Source: Mageeibacillus sp. UBA5770 (GTDB lineage Bacteria > Bacillota_A > Clostridia > Saccharofermentanales > Saccharofermentanaceae). Taken from it: a stretch of 21,320 bases of DNA. Shown in pieces: positions 1 through 6,925 of this stretch (positions are counted from its first letter, which is position 1; the number at the start of each line of letters is the position of its first letter). The notes under the pieces were generated by a model, which was not told where the DNA came from, did no database searches, and saw nothing but the letters and a program-made list of their open reading frames with translations. The position numbers and the translations under genes were made by a program. The DNA lies in assembly GCA_002418705.1 (NCBI GenBank), contig DIEQ01000009.1:39271-60590 (forward strand), given 5' to 3'.

Positions 1-1209
1 ATGATCGCCCGTGCAAATCAGGAGGGAATTACTGTTCGTGAACTTGCCGACAGATACATAGCCGAATATTATGTCGATGCCGACAAGCTGCGTATTCTTC
101 GGCCGACATATCAGCCACGTGCAACGGATACAATCGATTCAATTATTGAAATGATTTCTACTCTTATCGATAAAGGCTATGCATACGAACTTGAAGATGG
201 CGTGTATTATGATGTCGCTAAATTTGAACGGTATGGATGCCTCTCGCATTTCAATCTTGATGAACTCAGGGAAGGTGCGAGTGACCGGGTGTCGCAGAGT
301 GAATCCAAACAGAATTCTGTAGATTTTGCCCTCTGGAAGAAGAAAAAACCGGGTGAGCCATCCTGGGATTCGCCATGGGGAGAAGGCCGTCCCGGCTGGC
401 ATATTGAGTGCTCGGCTATGATACGCAAATATTTGGGCGTTACGATCGATATTCACGGCGGAGGGCAGGATCTTGTATTCCCTCACCACGAGAATGAGAT
501 TGCCCAGAGTGAAGCTGCCAATGATGCACCTTTTGTACGATATTGGATGCACAATGGTTTTATTAATGTTGATAACGAAAAGATGAGCAAATCTGCCGGC
601 AATTTTTTTACTGTAAGAGATATTGTTAAGGAATACAGTTACGATGTCATCCGGTTTTTTGTGCTGACCGGTCATTACCGTATGCCGATCAATTTTTCTG
701 CTGACCTTCTTCAGTCCGCCAAAAACGGATTGGAGCGAATTTCCAATTCTGTAATGAATGTGCGTTTTGTGGGCCAGAACACCGGACGAGCTGTCACCGT
801 TGAGGACGATGCTGCTGTCTTAGTTTTGACACAGGCAATAATGGATGCCAGACAGAACTTTATTTCTGCCATGGACGATGACTTGAATACTGCAGACGCC
901 GTAACAGCCATTTTCGAGCTGGTACGTGCTGCAAATACAGCCTGCACACAGCCCGGTGTCCCATCGACGCTCCTTCTTCAGTCTGCTGATGTCATTGTTG
1001 AGCTCGCCAATGTCCTTGGAATTGCAGCCGATGCAGATATGAATAAGTCATCTGACATCCCTTCAGAGGTTCTCGAACTGGTTGAGAAGCGTTCGGATGC
1101 TAAAAAGGCCAGGGACTTTAAGCTTTCTGATGAAATCAGGGATCGTGTCGTGGCTCTCGGTTATCAGATTAAGGACACCGCCCAGGGACCGCAGGTTACC
1201 AAGATATGA
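1..1209 (+). CDS. cysS: Cysteinyl-tRNA synthetase, 5'-truncated by the window edge
   Basis: Class I aminoacyl-tRNA synthetase that charges tRNA-Cys in the cytoplasm. The 402 visible residues begin inside the catalytic domain: the first residues match the region after the family's DIDDK segment, so the ATG at base 1 is an internal Met, not the start, and the HIGH-motif part lies upstream. Visible landmarks are the WHIECSAM zinc/cysteine-binding region (Cys about 137), HHENE (about 162-166), and KMSKS (194-198) with the following AGNFF. The remainder is the C-terminal helical tRNA-binding part. The stop overlaps the next start as ATGA, typical translational coupling. The cysS-mrnC-rlmB order is common in Firmicutes. 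Identity is very secure. Confidence 0.97.
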   Translation: MIARANQEGITVRELADRYIAEYYVDADKLRILRPTYQPRATDTIDSIIEMISTLIDKGYAYELEDGVYYDVAKFERYGCLSHFNLDELREGASDRVSQSESKQNSVDFALWKKKKPGEPSWDSPWGEGRPGWHIECSAMIRKYLGVTIDIHGGGQDLVFPHHENEIAQSEAANDAPFVRYWMHNGFINVDNEKMSKSAGNFFTVRDIVKEYSYDVIRFFVLTGHYRMPINFSADLLQSAKNGLERISNSVMNVRFVGQNTGRAVTVEDDAAVLVLTQAIMDARQNFISAMDDDLNTADAVTAIFELVRAANTACTQPGVPSTLLLQSADVIVELANVLGIAADADMNKSSDIPSEVLELVEKRSDAKKARDFKLSDEIRDRVVALGYQIKDTAQGPQVTKI

Positions 1210-1637
1210 TCATTCCGGTACTTAGCGGTGATATCCGTGAGGTTTCACCATCCGTTCTTGCATATGTCGGTGACGCGGTTTTTGAGTTATATGTCAGACT
1301 TCACGTTGCATCCCGGACAAGTTCGAAATCCGGGACGCTGCACAAGCAGGTCATCCAGTTTGTCCGGGCTCAGGCACAGGCAGCTGCCATACGAGTTTTA
1401 ACTCCTGAGCTTACGACAGAAGAAGCTATGATTTTCCGGCGTGCCAAAAATGGCAATCCCGGAAGCATGGCCAAGAATGCAAGTCCTGCCGACTATAAGT
1501 ATGCTACAGGACTCGAAGCCGTTATCGGATATCTTTATCTGACAGATCAGAAAGAACGGCTGGATTTTATTCTCCAGCGCATTGTGATAACGGAAACAGC
1601 TATAGAAAAAGGGGAAATCGATGTACACGGATCCTAA
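1206..1637 (+). CDS. mrnC: Mini-ribonuclease 3 (Mini-III)
   Basis: 143-residue RNase III-like catalytic domain without a double-stranded-RNA-binding domain, the size and architecture of Mini-III, which in Bacillus matures 23S rRNA ends. The signature LAYVGDAVFE (about 18-27) carries the metal-binding acidic residues. The conserved RRAKNG and KNASPADYKYATGLEAVIGY blocks follow (about 78-110). Start ATG overlaps the cysS stop. The 3' end overlaps rlmB by 17 bases. Position between cysS and rlmB, another 23S rRNA-acting gene, supports the call. Confidence 0.95.
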   Translation: MIIPVLSGDIREVSPSVLAYVGDAVFELYVRLHVASRTSSKSGTLHKQVIQFVRAQAQAAAIRVLTPELTTEEAMIFRRAKNGNPGSMAKNASPADYKYATGLEAVIGYLYLTDQKERLDFILQRIVITETAIEKGEIDVHGS

Positions 1638-2556
1638 AAAGAAGAAATATTTTAAGACATCTGACGAAAAAGAACGCACTGTGCCCGGACGTGAGCCTTT
1701 CCGTACCCGCACAGGACAAGAGAATCGTGAACCTTCACGTCCCGCGCAGGAGCATGCCGATGATTCTGCTTCCCGTCAGTCAGGCGAGAGGGAACAGACA
1801 GCTTCCGCAGACCGGCTCGAGGGCAGAAACCCTGTCCTTGAAGCTCTTCGTGCAGGACGGACCATGAATAAACTGTGGGTAGCCAAGCTTGACGGCGGCC
1901 GTGTTGATCCAACCGTAGCACGTATTGTAGCCATGGCCAGGGACAGGAACGTACTTATTGTTGAGGTTCCCCGAATCACTCTAGATCAGATGTCAGAGAC
2001 ACACAATCACCAGGGCGTAATTGCCCAGGTGGCCAGCCACGATTATGTCGAACTTGATGATATTATTCAAGCCGCGAAATACAAGGGAGGGGCGCCCTTT
2101 CTTCTTATGCTCGACGAATTGAAAGATGCTTATAATCTTGGGTCTATTCTCAGAATTGCCGATGCTGCAGGTGTTCATGGCGTCATCATACCAAAGCATC
2201 GCTCGATAGGACTTGATTCTCTTGTTGCCAAGGCTTCCGCAGGTGCTATTGAATACGTACCTGTGGCCCGCGTTACGAATCTGTCACAGACCATCGCTGC
2301 CCTCAAAGAGGATGGCTTCTGGGTTGCCGGTACAGATGCAGAGGGAACAATACCTTATAACAAGGCAGACTTATGCGGTTCACTTTTAGTTGTTATAGGA
2401 AGTGAAGGCGAAGGCATGGCTAAAAATATAAGAGAGAAATGTGATTTTCTCCTGTCAATTCCCATGTCAGGAAATGTTAACAGCCTCAATGCTGCTGTTG
2501 CAGCAGGCATTGTTGTATTTGAAGCCCACCGTCAGCGCACAGCAGCGAAAACATAA
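1621..2556 (+). CDS. rlmB: 23S rRNA (guanosine-2'-O-)-methyltransferase, SpoU/TrmH family
   Basis: SAM-dependent ribose 2'-O-methyltransferase of the SPOUT (knotted) fold; RlmB-type enzymes methylate G2251 of 23S rRNA (E. coli numbering). Residues 1-65 are a low-complexity, highly charged extension rich in K/R/E/Q. The substrate-binding domain starts at EGRNPVLEAL (67-76). Three SpoU motifs follow: NLGSILRIADAAG (172-184), VIGSEGEGM (258-266) and IPMSGNVNSLNAAVAAG (280-296), the knot and SAM site. Start ATG follows a GGGGAAA purine run and lies inside the end of mrnC. TrmH-like specificity (tRNA) cannot be excluded, but length and context favour RlmB. Confidence 0.93.
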   Translation: MYTDPKKKKYFKTSDEKERTVPGREPFRTRTGQENREPSRPAQEHADDSASRQSGEREQTASADRLEGRNPVLEALRAGRTMNKLWVAKLDGGRVDPTVARIVAMARDRNVLIVEVPRITLDQMSETHNHQGVIAQVASHDYVELDDIIQAAKYKGGAPFLLMLDELKDAYNLGSILRIADAAGVHGVIIPKHRSIGLDSLVAKASAGAIEYVPVARVTNLSQTIAALKEDGFWVAGTDAEGTIPYNKADLCGSLLVVIGSEGEGMAKNIREKCDFLLSIPMSGNVNSLNAAVAAGIVVFEAHRQRTAAKT

Positions 2557-2574
2557 ACAAACGGAGGAAATTGC

Positions 2575-3969
2575 ATGATATGTCTGAAAAATTTCAGACC
2601 CTGTAAACGTCTTCATGAAGGAGGCCGTTTACATTCATGCGTTCACTTTTTCCGGTTATTTTGCATCATAACGATCCTTCTTTCAGGAGTTGCATTTCTG
2701 TCATCCTGTTCTTTCAGCTGGTTGGCGAACGAAACAAATTCGAGCGTAGATGTGTCTGTTATTCCAACACGCGACGAGATCCTGGACAGGCAGGCGCTCG
2801 TTCGAGAACTTGCTACGTGTATTTCAGACACAAAAGAGTCAAAAAATGTCTTCGAGTCGATTCCTTCTGCACAGCTTGACAAAATGACTTATGCATCTTT
2901 CAGCGCATATATTGATGCTCTCAGTCACCTTTATGCAAATAACAGTGACATAACATCCTATCACTTTTTATCAGAGAACGAGGGGCGTGCAGTAATAGAC
3001 GGTATAGCTGAAGATGCAGCTGGTTATATGGACCTGCTGAATATGACAATACCTGTTGAATTATTTTTTGGAAATGAAATGTCCGGTGATCAGCCTATAT
3101 ATATTTATATTCAGGAAGATTCCAATGGAACACCTTATATATCCGGTACCTGGGTTAAAGAGTGCACAGCTGTTTACAATTTTGCGGAATTGTATTTTGG
3201 ATCGATGGAAAAGCAAAATATTGAAGCTGTTGCGTCTCTTATTGAGAGCAGCCAGATTCCTTCCCAGGGGGCGTTTTCTTCTTCCGTAATAAACTATAAG
3301 GCCAGGGAACTAACCCAGTTCTATCGCTTAAAAGTTCAGTCAGCCTTCCCGGATTATCGACTCCTGAGTCTGGATATATCTCAGCTTACGTATTTACAGC
3401 CTGAAGTCCTAGATGATGTTTCTCTAAGTTTCAAACCACGTACGGTGCAGTTTGTAAGAAATGAGCTTAATAATATATCAATAAGGGACAGTGTAAGAAA
3501 TCCGCTCTCAAGCAAGGATTTTTACCTTTATAAGGAAGGTGAGAAGACAATCCGAATCGGAGACCGCGCGGATTCAAATCAGTTTCTTGAGTTGTTCGGC
3601 GAGCCGACAGCGACCACATATGGGTCACAGTACGGATTAGCGACTGACAGTGAAGAAGCTGAGCAAATCATTGTGTTATCCTACTCCAAGCTCTTGATTA
3701 CCATCCGCGGGACATTTGCCGAGGATGATTCATGGGATGGGCAGATTATCCAGATACGAATAAGGGCACCTGAAAAAATCTATTGTCTGGGTACAACAAT
3801 ATATGCAGGGATGTCGAGGGATACACTTCTGATGCTGTATCCATTTGCCGATCAGTCGGATTATGTTCTGACAACAACGGTAGATGATCTGCAGTATAAA
3901 ATGACATTCGTATTCGCAGACGATCTTGACAGAACAATCACCGATGTCAAAATCGATCTGGTCGAGTAG
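2575..3969 (+). CDS. Unrecognised secreted lipoprotein
   Basis: 464 residues, family not recognised. A hydrophobic stretch (about 28-41) ends in the lipobox LSSC (Cys45), so the mature protein is probably lipid-anchored on the outer face of the membrane. The rest is hydrophilic, without Cys clusters or recognisable catalytic motifs; residues near 330-350 and 395-425 vaguely recall repeated small alpha/beta units in SmpA/OmlA-type lipoproteins (weak impression). The start follows GGAGG at 2563-2567 with good spacing. Oddly, 27 hydrophilic residues with several Cys/Arg/His precede the signal helix, and this part coincides with two inverted repeats. A second strong ribosome binding site sits ahead of an ATG at 2637 in another frame. 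The true N-terminus is therefore uncertain. It ends 5 bases from the convergent phosphatase gene. Confidence 0.75.
   Translation: MICLKNFRPCKRLHEGGRLHSCVHFFRLFCIITILLSGVAFLSSCSFSWLANETNSSVDVSVIPTRDEILDRQALVRELATCISDTKESKNVFESIPSAQLDKMTYASFSAYIDALSHLYANNSDITSYHFLSENEGRAVIDGIAEDAAGYMDLLNMTIPVELFFGNEMSGDQPIYIYIQEDSNGTPYISGTWVKECTAVYNFAELYFGSMEKQNIEAVASLIESSQIPSQGAFSSSVINYKARELTQFYRLKVQSAFPDYRLLSLDISQLTYLQPEVLDDVSLSFKPRTVQFVRNELNNISIRDSVRNPLSSKDFYLYKEGEKTIRIGDRADSNQFLELFGEPTATTYGSQYGLATDSEEAEQIIVLSYSKLLITIRGTFAEDDSWDGQIIQIRIRAPEKIYCLGTTIYAGMSRDTLLMLYPFADQSDYVLTTTVDDLQYKMTFVFADDLDRTITDVKIDLVE
2582..2633. repeat. Two consecutive inverted repeats at the lipoprotein 5' end
   Basis: 2582-2599 is a perfect dyad, GTCTGAAA-AA-TTTCAGAC (8-2-8). 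It is followed by TGTAAACG (2602-2609) and its complement CGTTTACA (2626-2633), whose 16-base loop holds the sequence GAAGGAGG. In mRNA the second hairpin would present or sequester a Shine-Dalgarno sequence. Function unknown. Confidence 0.7.
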
Positions 3970-3974
3970 TCCGA

Positions 3975-4718
3975 TTAAGATTCAAGAATTCGGCTTCTTA
4001 ATGTGCTGATTTCTGCCTCGGAAAAACCGATCGAACTCAAATATAATGCAGCCTGACCATGATAAAAATTATCAAGGTAGTCCAGGAATAATTCCATGTT
4101 TTCGGCATCAGATCTCAGAATATGGTGTGTCTGTAAAGGCATAACGGCTAACTTTGGATCAACAATCGCGCGTATGTATTCATAGGTAACAGAATAATTA
4201 TTAATTATATCCTCGCGGCTGACAGCGACAAGAGAGAGCAGAAGCGCGGCAATGATCCCGGTTCTGTCCTTGCCGTGTGTGCAGTGAAAAAGAACAGCGC
4301 CTTCGGGCGCCTCAATTATCTGTCGAAAAATCTCTGATAGCTGCTCTTGTCTGGTCTTAAGCAGAAAAATATAAAGCTCGCCAAGCGTATGTTTAAGTGC
4401 TACCTGTACGGTAGGATCATCTTCGCCGTCTGGATCCGACTCAAATAAAGAAATATTCCGGTATAAAATCCCCGGATGATTTAGAAAGGGTGTTCCCCTT
4501 CGATTAATCTCACCTTCAGAACGCAGATCAATGACAGTACGTATCGGATATGCAAGAAGTGCGGCCAGGTCATCTTCACTAAGAAGAGACGGTTCATCTG
4601 AACGCACGAACCGACGGAAAGCGGTTCGTTTGCCGAACGCTGTCGGGAGGCCGCCTAAATCACGGGCATTGTATAAAGTCGGAAGAACTAGTCGGTTCGA
4701 TTCGGAATCTAAAATCAT
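3975..4718 (-). CDS. Tyrosine/serine protein phosphatase (Y_phosphatase3-type)
   Basis: 247-residue cytoplasmic phosphatase of the cysteine-dependent protein tyrosine phosphatase superfamily. The P-loop HCTHGKDRTG (145-154) supplies nucleophile Cys146 and phosphate-binding Arg152. The N-terminal NARDLGG (17-23) is typical of the Y_phosphatase3 group, and VIDLRSEGE (62-70) provides the usual Asp/Arg region. The start at 4718 is chosen because AGGAGAC lies just upstream; an in-frame start 54 bases earlier lacks such a site. It is a single gene, convergent with the lipoprotein gene. Substrate (phosphoprotein, phosphoinositide or other) cannot be deduced. No secretion signal. Confidence 0.9.
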   Translation of the reverse strand: MILDSESNRLVLPTLYNARDLGGLPTAFGKRTAFRRFVRSDEPSLLSEDDLAALLAYPIRTVIDLRSEGEINRRGTPFLNHPGILYRNISLFESDPDGEDDPTVQVALKHTLGELYIFLLKTRQEQLSEIFRQIIEAPEGAVLFHCTHGKDRTGIIAALLLSLVAVSREDIINNYSVTYEYIRAIVDPKLAVMPLQTHHILRSDAENMELFLDYLDNFYHGQAALYLSSIGFSEAEISTLRSRILES

Positions 4719-4862
4719 ATTGTCGTCTCCTATGTGTAGCTGATCTAACGATACCATAAATCCTGTGTTCATAAAACAAGATCAAAGAGATAAAGAATAC
4801 GAATCGCTCATTATCTTCAATTAACCCTTAGCGCATGGGCTCACCTAAATTTGTAAAAAAGG

Positions 4863-4891
4863 TTGACAAGGGAGCTCTGCTACGCTAAAAT
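4863..4891 (+). promoter_or_regulatory. Sigma-A type promoter for tRNA-Arg
   Basis: TTGACA (4863-4868), 17-base spacer, TAAAAT (4886-4891), ending 38 bases before the mature tRNA. A near-consensus housekeeping promoter in the expected place. Confidence 0.85.
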
Positions 4892-4929
4892 AACTCTTGC
4901 TGCACGAAGGAAATCTTCCGAAGCGACAT

Positions 4930-5006
<77 letters not shown>

Positions 5007-5010
5007 GACA

Positions 5011-5047
5011 AAAACCCTAGAGACTGTAAGGTTTCTAGGGTTTTTTT
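5011..5047 (+). terminator. Rho-independent terminator of tRNA-Arg
   Basis: AAACCCTAGAGAC, loop TGTAAG, GTTTCTAGGGTTT: a 13-pair stem with one wobble, running into a T7 tract. It lies directly downstream of the tRNA CCA end. Its loop core GTAAGGTTTC recurs in the terminator at 8797-8835. Confidence 0.92.
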
Positions 5048-5161
5048 ACGCTTTTAAGCTCCTCTACTATGGCATTTTCAGGAGTGTGCAGTCCAGTTTC
5101 ATCCACCAATCCCTTTTGAATAAAAAGTGCGGATAATAGAGATATCAAAATGTTCGGCCGC

Positions 5162-5575
5162 TTATTGTACTTCGATTGTCCCTGTCATGTCAGGATGCGG
5201 TCCGCAATTGTATTTGAATGAGCCTGCTGTGTCAAAAACATGTGTAAAACTATCTCCTTTCTTAAGGGAACTGCTCTCGAAATCATCAAAAACAACACTG
5301 TGAGCTACACTGTCTTTATTTGTCCACGTCACCGAATCCCCTGCCTTTATTGTAAGAACACCGGGGTTGAAAGCATGATTTTCAATTAGCACCACATTAG
5401 TTGACAGGGCTGTGGCTTCTGCCGTCGAAGTATCTGCAGAGGAAGTCGCCTCAGTCGTGCTTATATTTGATGAGGATGCTGCAGTGCTTTGATTGGCGGG
5501 ATTGGATCCGGGACATCCTGATACTGCAAGCATCATGGCGATTGCTGCAAACATAACGAGAATTTTCGTCTTCAT
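5162..5575 (-). CDS. Cupredoxin-domain lipoprotein (plastocyanin/amicyanin-like)
   Basis: 137 residues. Signal peptide with lipobox AVSGC (Cys21) indicates membrane anchoring outside the cytoplasm. Residues 22-60 are a Ser/Thr/Ala-rich flexible linker. Residues 60-137 form one cupredoxin domain with all four type-1 copper ligands: His92 (VAHSV), Cys124, His127 and Met130 (CGPHPDM). It probably shuttles electrons at the cell surface, or binds copper. The start at 5575 has AAAAGGAGA at proper spacing; a longer in-frame reading lacks a signal peptide at its N-terminus and is rejected. Lies 85 bases downstream of, and on the same strand as, the 69-residue membrane protein, so likely co-transcribed. 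Confidence 0.93.
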   Translation of the reverse strand: MKTKILVMFAAIAMMLAVSGCPGSNPANQSTAASSSNISTTEATSSADTSTAEATALSTNVVLIENHAFNPGVLTIKAGDSVTWTNKDSVAHSVVFDDFESSSLKKGDSFTHVFDTAGSFKYNCGPHPDMTGTIEVQ

Positions 5576-5660
5576 CGGTAACATCTCCTTTTGATGTGTC
5601 CACTTCTTTTGTGAATGAATATCAATTTGGTTTTTACCTGAAAGATTGTTAAGGAATTTA

Positions 5661-5870
5661 TCAGAAAGTAAACCAGCCAAACCAGAGTCCTAAGCCAAGG
5701 GCAGCATGAAAGATTCCAAGGACAAGAATGATAAAGGCAGTAATAATGTGAATCTTTTGCGGAACCTTGATCAATCCCAATCCATTTACTATTTGAAATG
5801 CGATCAGCATAAAAAGCAAAATTCCGCCCCATATCGGTAACGACAGACCAAAAATTATAGGAATTTTCAT
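5661..5870 (-). CDS. Small two-helix membrane protein with two histidines in one helix
   Basis: 69 residues, no family recognised with certainty. Two predicted membrane helices: about 9-31 and 42-64, connected by a short basic turn (KVPQK). His41 and His55 sit 14 residues apart in or at the ends of the second helix, the spacing seen for the haem ligands of cytochrome b-type helices; Trp14, Trp63 and Trp66 are near the membrane edges. The reading frame starts at ATG with GAGAGGA upstream. Its neighbour encodes an extracytoplasmic copper protein, so a role as membrane anchor, quinol/haem partner or assembly factor is possible but only inferred. Confidence 0.7.
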   Translation of the reverse strand: MKIPIIFGLSLPIWGGILLFMLIAFQIVNGLGLIKVPQKIHIITAFIILVLGIFHAALGLGLWFGWFTF

Positions 5871-6236
5871 TTTTCATCCTCTCTTTGTTTTGGCGTTTTT
5901 CTGTTCTCGAAGGGCTGATCAAATGTGAACCAATATAAATCTATTTTACATCAAAAATATTTTAGAAAAAAGATCTTCTGTGAACGAGCCATTCATAATT
6001 GTAAATATGTGAAGGTAAGGAAGTAACTGTGATCCTGACTTGCGTTATGAGAAGCCAGGCAGTGATACTCAATAACAAAGAAATGTCAAAAATATTTGAA
6101 AACATTATGAATTGAAGTATACTGTAAATGTTCAATACTATTGTTTTCGAGGAATTGTATATTTACGGAATCGATCATCACGTAAATTAACCATTTTCAT
6201 TCGCGAAAGCGCCTTGTTGGCCGAGGAGGATTGTCC
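5871..6236. other. Divergent intergenic region
   Basis: 366 AT-rich bases between the leftward membrane-protein/cupredoxin pair and the rightward sulfur-transfer operon. It holds the promoter at 6096-6123 and a TCAAA-AATA-TTTGA dyad (6086-6099) that overlaps its -35 box. No convincing promoter was found for the leftward pair and no RNA gene was seen. The leader from the promoter to the first gene is just over 100 bases. Confidence 0.6.
6096..6123 (+). promoter_or_regulatory. Candidate promoter of the sulfur-transfer operon
   Basis: TTGAAA (6096-6101), 16-base spacer, TATACT (6118-6123). The dyad TCAAAAATATTTGA at 6086-6099 overlaps the -35 element and could be an operator. Assigned by consensus only. 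Confidence 0.5.
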
Positions 6237-6458
6237 ATGACGGAATTTAAGGTTGATGTCCGAGGCGAAACTTGTCCGGTACCTCTTGTTGAAACGCGCA
6301 AGGCTTTGCGCAAAGCAGTTTCTGGGGATCTCATCGAAATCATCGGTACCAATCCGTCATCAAGGAAAGAAATTCCCATGGCGGCCGAGGCCTTGTCGGT
6401 CAAAATAGTCAGTGATGAACAGACCGGCAATGAGTGGAAAATCGTTCTGCAAAAATAA
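6237..6458 (+). CDS. TusA/SirA/YedF-family sulfurtransferase
   Basis: 73-residue single-domain TusA-fold protein. Cys13 in the CPVP motif (GETCPVP, 11-16 region) is the persulfide-carrying residue of the family. The body (VDVRGE, ETRKALR, SGDLIEI) follows the usual beta-alpha-beta pattern. TusA proteins pass sulfane sulfur from cysteine desulfurases or rhodaneses to tRNA thiolation, molybdenum cofactor, selenium or dissimilatory sulfur enzymes. The ATG at 6237 has GAGGAGG seven bases upstream; a TTG six bases earlier lies too close. It leads a four-gene set with DsrE-like, desulfurase-like and IscU-like proteins, implying a persulfide donor/acceptor role for Fe-S assembly or sulfur trafficking. 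Confidence 0.92.
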   Translation: MTEFKVDVRGETCPVPLVETRKALRKAVSGDLIEIIGTNPSSRKEIPMAAEALSVKIVSDEQTGNEWKIVLQK

Positions 6459-6493
6459 AAAAGCATTCTGCCTTATGAAATGAGGTAATGAGT

Positions 6494-6913
6494 ATGAGTG
6501 ATAAGGCGACCATTGTTGTTCATAGCGGTGATATGGATAAACTATTCAGTGCTCTTATTATTGCCAACGGTGCATTGGCCATGGGCATGGAAGCATCCCT
6601 TTATTTTACGTTTTTCGGATTGCTAAGGCTTAAAAAAGGTGGCCTGAACAAAGGTCCTTTATCGAAAATGAACATGCTTGGCCTTGGCAAGCTGATGATT
6701 AGAAGACGGATGAAAAAAAGTAATGTCGTTGAGCTGGAACGTTTATTTATGGATTTCAAGGAATTAGGCGGCAAGATTATTGCCTGTGAAATGACGATGG
6801 AAATTATGGGCGTTAAGCAGGCCGATCTTAGGGAAGACTTAATTGATACGTATGGTGCTGTCGGCACCTATATCAAGGAAGCCAGAGAATCTTCCATTAC
6901 GCTGTTTATATAG
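6494..6913 (+). CDS. DsrE/DsrF/DrsH-like sulfur carrier protein
   Basis: 139 residues with the DsrE-like fold. Family signatures are the N-terminal beta strand and SGDMDKLFSALIIANGA (11-27), the SLYFTFFGL segment (35-43), ACEMTMEIMGV (97-107) with the conserved, likely persulfide-carrying Cys98, and a C-terminal ITLFI strand. Such proteins exchange sulfane sulfur with TusA partners. No transmembrane helix is confident, although 18-43 is hydrophobic. The start at 6494 is preferred because the AATGAGG site is well spaced from it; ATG 6488 is too close. Lies 35 bases after the TusA-like gene and 12 before the desulfurase homologue, clearly one operon. Confidence 0.88.
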   Translation: MSDKATIVVHSGDMDKLFSALIIANGALAMGMEASLYFTFFGLLRLKKGGLNKGPLSKMNMLGLGKLMIRRRMKKSNVVELERLFMDFKELGGKIIACEMTMEIMGVKQADLREDLIDTYGAVGTYIKEARESSITLFI

Positions 6914-6925
6914 GAGGAAACATCG

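Noticed and set aside
139..675. Minus-strand open frame of 178 codons inside cysS
   Set aside because: Opposite a highly conserved aminoacyl-tRNA synthetase, with no ribosome binding site or family signature.
2637..2879. 80-codon open frame with a good ribosome binding site inside the lipoprotein gene
   Set aside because: Its product has no recognisable feature beyond the first residues, and the main frame remains open for 464 codons. Kept only as a start-site question in the findings.
4719..4772. Extended N-terminus for the phosphatase (start at 4772)
   Set aside because: No ribosome binding site there, whereas AGGAGAC lies just before 4718, and the extra 18 residues do not resemble the family.
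5576..5680. Longer in-frame start of the cupredoxin gene
   Set aside because: It would bury the lipoprotein signal peptide inside the protein; the internal ATG has AAAAGGAGA.
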